DNA of 64,000 nucleotides from Escarpia spicata (lineage: Eukaryota; Annelida; Polychaeta; Sabellida; Siboglinidae): contig OZ023207.1 in NCBI GenBank assembly GCA_963995525.1, positions 31,910,866-31,974,865 on the forward strand, in the 5' to 3' direction. The position numbers and the translations under genes are program-made. Below are positions 1 through 10,100 of this stretch, one piece after another. Position 1 is the stretch's first letter, and every line of letters starts with the position of its first letter. Below the pieces are notes generated by a model. The model worked only from the letters and a program-made list of their open reading frames with translations. It searched no databases and was not told the DNA's origin.

Positions 1-1158
1 CTTATCTCGTACAGATCGAATGTTTGTAGTGGCCACCCGAATGTTTCGTCTAACAGATGGCCCAGGATTGAGACTTACATCTCCTGCTAGTAATAAAATT
101 ATTGCTAATTTCAATGTTGGCGTAGAGCGGGGGATTGGCAGTAACTTTCTATTATAACAAACATGAAGACATGGCAGACTATGCAACATTGAAATAGAAT
201 AATGAATTTTAGTGTGATTAGGAAAAAGCACATTAAAATGATTAGATCTCAATGGTTTGCATAAAACAAAATCGATATCCCTTACAGCAACAGAGCAAGA
301 CAAGCAGAAAACACCCAATAGGAATAATGGTGACATAATTATGTTAGATTATTATCATATTTAGTAGAAAATAATAGACCAAAACCATATCATTTTATAT
401 CATATAGATAATAAATAGTAAAGAATGTTAAACCCAGAGCTAAGGCTAAGCCTACGGCGTAACTGCCGTAAGTAAAAACTAAATTATATTTACAAGATCA
501 GTAGAGTCTCAATTTTAACAATAAAGCCTACTTTATTTAATTAGAAAATGTTGAACCGGGGCCAACTCCGGTAACTAAATTGAGACTTACAGGCCTATTA
601 AGGGAGGAAGAACTATTTATATTTATTATAATTCACTCAGTCAGCCGTAGCCTTAGTCTTAGATAGGCAGAAACTGACTGTAGTATCAATCACTCAAAAG
701 TCTCAATGGCAATTAACTGCACCATGATTCCTTTTTAAATACCGTATTTATTATACTAATATAAAATGCCAATAGTAATCTAAAAGGTCAATTAAAAAAA
801 ACCACAGGCAGCATGTTTTGTAACTTCATCATTTAACAGTATAATTGGTACAAACGACAACATTTAAACAAACAAAAAACTGAACATTGCCGACCGGCGA
901 AAGAGAGCGATAATCATAACGGCTTTAAGTTAACGCCGGTTTTATTAAGTTGAATATGACAGGACCAAAACTTGTTAAAATATGCTTATAATTTAAATAT
1001 ACTTAGCTTATGGTTCAATTCTTGATGATGTAGCACTTTACAACTTACATAACATTAAAAGTAATCTATTTAAAATAATTAGTATGATATAATTGAACAT
1101 TAAACGAAGGATAAATTTTGAAAGTAAACATTATGCCACGCCCCCTAGCGACCAATCA
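1..1158. other. AT-rich non-coding stretch, presumed ECT2 intron
   Basis: No open frame on either strand resembles the missing PH-domain residues of ECT2, and I see no tandem repeat or transposon end. Because the gene's last visible exon ends in a normal splice donor at 4058, this stretch is most simply part of the intron that follows it. The remaining exons must lie off the left edge. Confidence 0.5.
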
Positions 1159-3328
1159 ATATAAGAACAGGTCTGCCAGGGAGTAACGTGTATAGCACTT
1201 TGAGCAGTCCTGAAGACTGGATACTGCGCTATATAAGAACAGGTCTGCCAGGGAGTAACGTGTATAGCACTTTGAGCAGTCCTGAGGACTGGACACTGCG
1301 CTATATAAGAACAGGTCTGCCAGGGAGTAACGTGTATAGCACTTTGAGCAGTCCTGAGGACTGGATACTGCGCTATATAAGAACAGGTCTGCCAGGGAGT
1401 AACATGTATAGCACTTTGAGCAGTCCTGAAGACTGGATACTGCGCTATATAAGAACAGGTCTGCCAGGGAGTAACATGTATAGCACTTTGAGCAGTCCTG
1501 AGGACTGGATACTGCGCTATATAAGAACAGGTCTGCCAGGGAGTAACATGTATAGCACTTTGAGCAGTCCTGAAGACTGGATACTGCGCTATGTAAGAAC
1601 AGGTCTGCCAGGGAGTAACATGTATAGCACTTTGAGCAGTCCTGAGGACTGGATACTGCGCTATATAAGAACAGGTCTGCCAGGGAGTAACATGTATAGC
1701 ACTTTGAGCAGTCCTGAGGACTGGATACTGCGCTATATAAGAACAGGTCTGCCAGGGAGTAACATGTATAGCACTTTGAGCAGTCCTGAGGACTGGATAC
1801 TGCGCTATATAAGAACAGGTCTGCCAGGGAGTAACATGTATAGCACTTTGAGCAGTCCTGAGGACTGGATACTGCGCTATATAAGAACAGGTCTGCCAGG
1901 GAGTAACGTGTATAGCACTTTGAGCAGTCCTGAGGACTGGATACTGCGCTATATAAGAACAGGTCTGCCAGGGAGTAACATGTATAGCACTTTGAGCAGT
2001 CCTGAAGACTGGATACTGTGCTATGTAAGAACAGGTCTGCCAGGGAGTAACATGTATAGCACTTTGAGCAGTCCTGAGGACTGGATACTGCGCTATATAA
2101 GAACAGGTCTGCCAGGGAGTAACATGTATAGCACTTTGAGCAGTCCTGAGGACTGGATACTGCGCTATATAAGAACAGGTCTGCCAGGGAGTAACATGTA
2201 TAGCACTTTGAGCAGTCCTGAGGACTGGATACTGCGCTATATAAGAACAGGTCTGCCAGGGAGTAACATGTATAGCACTTTGAGCAGTCCTGAAGACTGG
2301 ATACTGCGCTATATAAGAACAGGTCTGCCAGGGAGTAACATGTATAGCACTTTGAGCAGTCCTGAAGACTGGATACTGCGCTATATAAGAACAGGTCTGC
2401 CAGGGAGTAACATGTATAGCACTTTGAGCAGTCCTGAAGACTGGATACTGCGCTATATAAGAACAGCTCTGCCAGGGAGTAACGTGTATAGCACTTTGAG
2501 CAGTCCTGAGGACTGGATACTGCGCTATATAAGAACAGGTCTGCCAGGGAGTAACATGTATAGCACTTTGAGCAGTCCTGAGGACTGGATACTGCGCTAT
2601 ATAAGAACAGGTCTGTCAGGGAGTAACATGTATAGCACTTTGAGCAGTCCTGAGGACTGGATACTGCGCTATATAAGAACAGGTCTGCCAGGGAGTAACA
2701 TGTATAGCACTTTGAGCAGTCCTGAAGACTGGATACTGCGCTATATAAGAACAGGTCTGCCAGGGAGTAACATGTATAGCACTTTGAGCAGTCCTGAAGA
2801 CTGGATACTACGCTATATAAGAACAGGTCTGCCAGGGAGTAACATGTATAGCACTTTGAGCAGTCCTGAGGACTGGATACTGCGTTATATAAGAACAGGT
2901 CTGCCAGGGAGTAACGTGTATAGCACTTTGAGCAGTCCTGAAGACTGGATACTGCGCTATATAAGAACAGGTCTGTCAGGGAGTAACATGTATAGCACTT
3001 TGAGCAGTCCTGAGGACTGGACACTACGCTATATAAGAACAGGTCTGCCAGGGAGTAACATGTATAGCACTTTGAGCAGTCCTGAGGACTGGACACTACG
3101 CTATATAAGAACAGGTCTGCCAGGGAGTAACATGTATAGCACTTTGAGCAGTCCTGAAGACTGGATACTACGCTATATAAGAACAGGTCTGCCAGGGAGT
3201 AACATGTATAGCACTTTGAGCAGTCCTGAAGACTGGATACTGCGCTATATAAGAACAGGTCTGCCAGGGAGTAACATGTATAGCACTTTGAGCAGTCCTG
3301 AGGACTGGATACTGCGCTATATAAGAAC
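1159..3328. repeat. 72-bp minisatellite, about 30 copies
   Basis: Thirty near-identical 72-bp units, each with the core AGGTCTGCCAGGGAGTAACA and an internal GCAGTCCTGAGGACTG dyad. Variation is limited to a few sites: aagac/gagac, acatg/acgtg and single substitutions. Because 72 is a multiple of three, long frames of 646 and 732 codons stay open on both strands; these are repeat artefacts. On the minus strand the unit reads as a circular form of a dispersed element found singly at 13156-13216 and 56468-56520, with about 15 extra bases. The array lies in the intron after exon 17 of ECT2. Confidence 0.97.
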
Positions 3329-3360
3329 TTACCTTTACTTTGTTTTACCTTTTACGAAGG

Positions 3361-4092
3361 ATCAAGAAAGTCTTACTTCTGCCTGAGAAGACAAAGAGAC
3401 TGAAAGGGTCTTACCTCGAGACTGAGAAAAAACAAAGACACTGAGGGGGTCTTATCTTGAGACTGAGAGAAGACAAAGACACTGAGGGGGTCTTACCTTG
3501 AGACTAAGAGAAGACAAAGAGACAGAGGGGATCTTATCTCCAGACTGAGAAAAAACAAAGAGACCGAGGAGGTCTTATCTTGAGACTGAGAGAAGACAAA
3601 GAGACTAACGGGATCTTACCTTGAGACTGAGAGAAGACAAAGAGACAGAGGGGATCTTACCTTGAGACTGAGAGAAGACAACGAGACTGAGGAGATCTTA
3701 CCTTGAGACTGAGAGAAGACAAAGAGACTGAGGGGATCTTACCTCAAAACTGAGAGAAGACAAAAAGACTGAGGGGATCTTACCTTGAGACTGAGAGAAG
3801 ACAAAGAGACTGAGGGGATCTTACCTCAAAACTGAGAGAAGACAAAAAGACTGAGGGGACCTTACCTCGAGACTGTGAGAAGACAAAGTGATTAAGGAGG
3901 TCTTATACTGAGAGAAGACAAAGAGACTGAGGAGGTTTTACCTTGAGACTGTGAGAAGACAAAGTGATTAAGGAGGTCTTATACTGAGAGAAGACAAAGA
4001 GACTGAGGAGGTTTTACCTTGAGACTGAGAGAAGACAAAGTGATTGAGGGGGTCTTACCTCGAGACTGTCAGAGAAGACAAAGAGACTGAGA
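3361..4092 (-). repeat. 42-bp minisatellite carrying the exon-17 splice donor
   Basis: About 17 units of roughly 42 bp; on the minus strand each reads CTCTTTGTCTTCTCTCAG, then TCTCAAG, then GTAAGATCCCC. The last unit (4054-4092) is the real end of ECT2 exon 17 with its donor. The other units therefore repeat about 28 bases of exon end plus the first 12-14 bases of the intron. Copies differ from the exon by a 2-base deletion (CTCTCAG against CTCTGACAG). Some units have lost the donor (GTATAAG or GTAAAAC), but about a dozen keep GTAAGA or GATAAGA. Confidence 0.93.
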
Positions 4093-4178
4093 GGGTCTCC
4101 ACGTCCACTCAACTCATCGGTCAGCTCGACAACATCCACCCGCGTCACAAACGTCCGGTGTGACGACAGCAAGTTCGG
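4059..4178 (-). CDS. ECT2: ECT2 exon 17 (end of DH, start of PH)
   Basis: 120 bp, 40 codons (aa 647-686), phase 0 at both ends. It is preceded by gttgtag and followed by GTAAGACC. It encodes PNLLSSHRTF...GDPLSLFVFSDSLE, matching the ECT2 segment that joins the DH domain to the first PH strands. The last ~30 coding bases are the template of the 42-bp array directly downstream. Confidence 0.95.
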
Positions 4179-7100
4179 CTACAACAGTCAAGACTGACCA
4201 GTCAGTCACATCACATGATCATGTTAATATTTTTACTTGATTTAGCGCCAGATCCAAAATTGTTCATGATACTTTGCAATACACTATAATACGGCATAGT
4301 ATTACTAAATAAACAAACAAATATATTAAAATAGTAATCATTATTTTAAATTATTGTACATAACGTTTATAATAAAATAATTAATTAATAAATACAAGTA
4401 CAATTTATAGATATCTAATAGGTAAATTTAATATATAAAACAGCTAATTTAAGTTTTTTGAATATTAACAAAAATATTTATTATCAAATTAGAAGTAGGG
4501 TAATTTACAGCGTTCATCGGCAGGGTGGGTGTATCAATGCGATTAAAAAGAAATGTGTCGCCGACACCTGAAACTAGCAAGTGTCCAAGGTTTTAATATC
4601 ATTTGGTAAGATATTTCACAAAGGTATCGCAGTCACTGTGAATGGGTCGATGCGAGTGCATGTCAACGTTGACTGGTTGATGCTAGAAGAATGCAGAGTT
4701 CTTGTTGGTTTATGTGGCTGTGGGAGTTTACACAAGCACACAGACACATCATCACCTTTATGTGGCTGTGGGAGTTTACACAAGCACACAGACACATCAT
4801 CACTTTTATGTGGCTGTGGGAGTTTACACAAGCACACAGACACATCATCACCTTTATGTGGCTGTGGGAGTTTACACAAGTACACAGACACATCATCACC
4901 TTTATGTGGCTGTGGGAGTTTACACAAGTACACAGACACATCATCACCTTTATGTGGCTGTAGGAGTTTACACAAGCACACAGACACATCATCACCTTTA
5001 TGTGGCTGTGGGAGTTTACACAAGTACACAGACACATCATCACCTTTATGTGGCTGTGGGAGTTTACACAAGTACACAGACACATCATCACCTTTATGTG
5101 GCTGTGGGAGTTTACACAAGCACACAGACACATCATCACCTTTATGTGGCTGTGGGAGTTTACACAAGTACACAGACACATCATCACCTTTATGTGGCTG
5201 TGGGAGTTTACACAAGCACACAGACACATCATCACCTTTATGTGGTTGTGGGAGTTTACACAAGTACACAGACACATCATCACCTTTATGTGGCTGTGGG
5301 AGTTTACACAAGTACACAGACACATCATCACCTTTATGTGGCTGTGGGAGTTTACACAAGCACACAGACACATCATCACCTTTATGTGGCTGTGGGAGTT
5401 TACACAAGCACACAGACACATCATCACCTTTATGTGGCTGTGGGAGTTTACACAAGTACACAGACACATCATCACCTTTATGTGGCTGTGGGAGTTTACA
5501 CAAGTACACAGACACATCATCACCTTGACTTGGCTACAAACTAAACTGTTCAGCCCCACTACCTTTGTGCCGGGGCAACACTAAATACCCTGTTGCCCCT
5601 GTAACACTTCTATTTCTGAGAGACAACAGTAACTGCCCTTTCTAGTTGTTTCCAGTGTTTGCCAACGTTCTATTAACTGACTAGTCTGTATATTGTGGTT
5701 ACAATGTGATGCTCTTGTGGGGTTTCATTCAACTAGTCAGCCTTTTTTCAGAACATTATCGCCAAACCGACCTTTATATATCCTGGCACTGAAGGTGGTC
5801 ACTGCCAGGGTGCTTGGTTTTTACATCAAATATCATGCCAGCCTAGTCCGGGTTTTGAACTCGGAGTGCTGGCATGCCAGGTGGATATGCTGACCACTAT
5901 CACGCTCGGTTTATGAAATACTCACCGGGCAGTTCTCGATGTCATTGATGATGTCAAACATCGTCTGATGACACTCTGTCTTCCGTTTGTCCTCGTTGAT
6001 ATGTCTACAACAACAACAATCATCATTATTAGAGCCGTATACCGCATGGCTCTATAAGGTATATGGTACATTTTTACAGTATACGGTACAGTTTTTGTTC
6101 TACACAAAATTCCGTGATCGCCCACAGAATCAATGTAACTAACTCCATAAAGGAAAATCCAATTTGCCTAGACGGCATTCAACCAAAAGAATGACGAATT
6201 ATAGGAATATAGCATCGTTCCATACAATGCGGAACTCAATCGTTGTTTGGTTTCCCGCTAGATACAACAACATGCGTGGTGCGCGGCTTTACTTGGATTG
6301 TGCTTCATATTCGGTGACTGTTACGATGGTTGGGAATGTTCAAGCATTATTAGTTGACAATGTATACATGCCATACGGAATACCGGTTTGGCTGAATAAA
6401 AACCTTTTCAAACCACATAGAGAAACCGGTTCACCGGTATGCCGGTATACATACACAACATTAATCATTATCATTCTGTGCAAGTTTTTGTACTCATATG
6501 CACTGTATTTCTTGTGTGTGGCACTCAGCAACGTTTAGTAAACTGAGACTAACAGTTCCTCATTTTATATCATGTTCCTTATACTGGGATATGTAAACAG
6601 AGGGTATATCACCCACTAAACTATGTTTAATAAACCCGAAGAAATGGTCACAATCTGAATATTTGGCCGCAACATGTTCAAATTCAAAACAAGAAATTCA
6701 GATACTAAACATGCTTTATTGGCAATATTTTCACCCTTACCGGGTGGGTTAACGACGAACTTGAGCGAATTTCCTGCTAATAATTATCAACCCTGGGTGA
6801 TTCTGGGAAACAGAACAGTCAATGGCGTAGAGTGAAACATACAGAGATTCACCAGGTTGAGACACAGATCTTGATGCCTGTCATTAATATTAGACCACAC
6901 TGCCGAAACAGTTCCACCATCTGGTGGTGCCCTCTAGCCCCCACTTACGTCATTACTTCCTCAAGTGCGCTAATTGCCTTTTCCAGCTGCCTGTAGTCCA
7001 GATTCTTCTCTTCTGTCCGTTTCAGCATTTCTGCCGAACAGTATCCACATAATAGAACACAAAACATTCTAAGGCCTTCAACAAATAAATAAACAAATTA

Positions 7101-10100
7101 TATTAATGTGAAAAACATGTTAAAGCCTGTAACGCCTTTGGTGCATGTATGCCTCGACAGAAATTTTAAAAATGATGTATCAAAACATGTGCTCAATCCA
7201 AGCATGCAGACATTTAAAACATTTTGAATGTAATCGAGCACGTATTGGCATAGGTATGTGATTATTTGAGAACAATGCAAAACAATTATTTGAATGTCTT
7301 AGGCATCTAGTTGTTCCGATTACTCATACAATGACACCCACTCACCGCAATTGATAATTAGATATGCCAGATAACGTAATCTGAACAAACAATTTGTGTG
7401 TTTACCCTATTATATCACAAAGAATGTTTCTGTCAGCTTATTTAGCAGATATGACAGGAAAGCTGCATCAAAGGAAACTTCAAACAAAAATGTTTCTTGA
7501 AAATCCTATCAACATTTGATGTTTTCGCCATAAAGCAATTAAAAATATATGGTATTTACCGATTGTTTTTATAAGTTGAAATAAGTTATTTTGAAGGTCA
7601 AACTTTTAAAAAACAAAGCACTAGGACTTGAGAGACATTTACGCTGTATGACTGAAGCACTAGGACCTGAGAGACATTTGAGCACGTACGCGGTTTGAAT
7701 GAAGAAGACACTAACCTTTGAGAATGAGTAGTACGCTGGGCAGTCGCTGCACAGGTCGAATAAGGAGTTCTGTCAGGGACTGTCGGCCACACTCCTGTCT
7801 TGTCTGACACACCTAGACGCATACACAAACACTGAGGCCACAGACCTGTCTTGTCTGACACACCTAGACGCATACACAAACACTGAGGCCACACTCCTGT
7901 CTTGTCTGACACACCTAGACGCATACACAAACACTGAGGCCACACTCCTGTCTTGTCTGACACACCTAGACGCATACACAAACACTGAGGCCACACTCCT
8001 GTCTTGTCTGACACACCTAGACGCATACACAAACACTGAGGCCACACTCCTGTCTTGTCTGACACACCTAGACGCATACACAAACACTGAGGCCACAGAC
8101 CTGTCTTGTCTGACACACCTAGGCGCATACACAAACACTGAGGCCACACTCCTGTCTTGTCTGACACACCTAGACGCATACACAAACACTGAGGCCACAC
8201 TCCTGTCTTGTCTGACACACCTAGACGCATACACAAACACTGAGGCCACACTCCTGTCTTGTCTGACACACCTAGACGCATACACAAACACTGAGGCCAC
8301 ACTCCTGTCTTGTCTGACACACCTAGACGCATACACAAACACTGAGGCCACAGACCTGTCTTGTCTGACACACCTAGGCGCATACACAAACACTGAGGCC
8401 ACACTCCTGTCTTGTCTGACACACCTAGACGCATACACAAACACTGAGGCCACACTCCTGTTTTGTCTGACACACCTAGGCGCATACACAAACACTGAGG
8501 CCACACTCCTGTCTTGTCTGACACACCTAGACGCATACACAAACACTGAGGCCACAGACCTGTCTTGTCTGACACACCTAGGCGCATACACAAACACTGA
8601 GGCCACACTCCTGTCTTGTCTGACACACCTAGACGCATACACAAACACTGAGGCCACTGACCTGTCTTGTCTGACACACCTAGGCGCATACACAAACACT
8701 GAGGCCACACTCCTGTCTTGTCTGACACACCTAGACGCATACACAAACACTGAGGCCACAGACCTGTCTTGTCTGACACACCTAGGCGCATACACAAACA
8801 CTGAGGCCACACTCCTGTCTTGTCTGACACACCTAGACGCATACACAAACACTGAGGCCACTGACCTGTCTTGTCTGACACACCTAGGCGCATACACAAA
8901 CACTGAGGCCACACTCCTGTCTTGTCTGACACACCTAGACGCATACACAAACACTGAGGCCATACTCCTGTCTTGTCTGACACACCTAGACGCATACACA
9001 AACACTGAGGCCACACTCCTGTCTTGTCTGACACACCTAGACACATACACAAACACTGAGGCCATACTCCTGTCTTGTCTGACACACCTAGACGCATACG
9101 CAAACACTGAGGCCACACTCCTGTCTTGTCTGACACACCTAGACGCATACACAAACACTGAGGCCATACTCCTGTCTTGTCTGACACACCTAGACGCATA
9201 CACAAACACTGAGGCCACACTCCTGTCTTGTCTGACACACCTAGACACATACACAAACACTGAGGCCATACTCCTGTCTTGTCTGACACACCTAGACGCA
9301 TACGCAAACACTGAGGCCACAGACCTGTCTTGTCTGACACACCTAGGCGCATACACAAACACTGAGGCCATACTCCTGTCTTGTCTGACACACCTAGACA
9401 CAGACACAAACACTGAGGCCACACTCCTGTCTTGTCTGACACACCTAGACGCATACACAAACACTGAGGCCATACTCCTGTCTTGTCTGACACACCTAGA
9501 CAAAGACACAAACACTGAGGCCACAGACCTGTCTTGTCTGACACACCTAGACACAGACACAAACACTGAGGCCACATTCCTGTTTTGTCTGACACACCTA
9601 GACGCATACACAAACACTGAGGCCACACTCCTGTCTTGTCTGACACACCTAGACGCATACACAAACACTGAGGCCACTGACCTGTCTTGTCTGACACACC
9701 TAGGCGCATACACAAACACTGAGGCCACAGACCTGTTTTGTCTGACCCACCTAGACAAAGACACAAACACTGAGGCCACAGACCTGTCTTGTCTGACACA
9801 CCTAGACACAGACACAAACACTGAGGCCACAGACCTGTCTTGTCTGACACACCTAGACACAGACACAAACACTGAGGCCACACTCCTGTCTTGTCTGACA
9901 CACCTAGACGCATACGCAAACACTGAGGCCACTGACCTGTCTTGTCTGACACACCTAGGCGCATACACAAACACTGAGGCCACACTCCTGTCTTGTCTGA
10001 CACACCTAGGCGCATACACAAACACTGAGGCCACAGACCTGTCTTGTCTGACACACCTAGACACAGAGATAAAGACAGAGGCCACACTTCTGTCTTACAC

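Noticed and set aside
1156..3386. Open frames of 646 and 732 codons on opposite strands
   Set aside because: Both arise from the 72-bp period, which is a multiple of three. Products are exact 24-residue repeats with no other domain, and both strands are open at once.
1159..5526. CRISPR-like array
   Set aside because: Units are continuous tandem repeats without unique spacers, in a eukaryotic intron.
4581..5559. Several 280-315-codon frames, some His- or Cys-rich, suggesting a secreted repeat protein
   Set aside because: 48-bp period artefact inside an ECT2 intron. Three or more frames on both strands are open together, and no signal peptide or start context was seen.
5842..5908. Functional tRNA gene
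   Set aside because: A- and B-box-like sequences are present, but acceptor and anticodon stems do not pair well. Called SINE-like instead.
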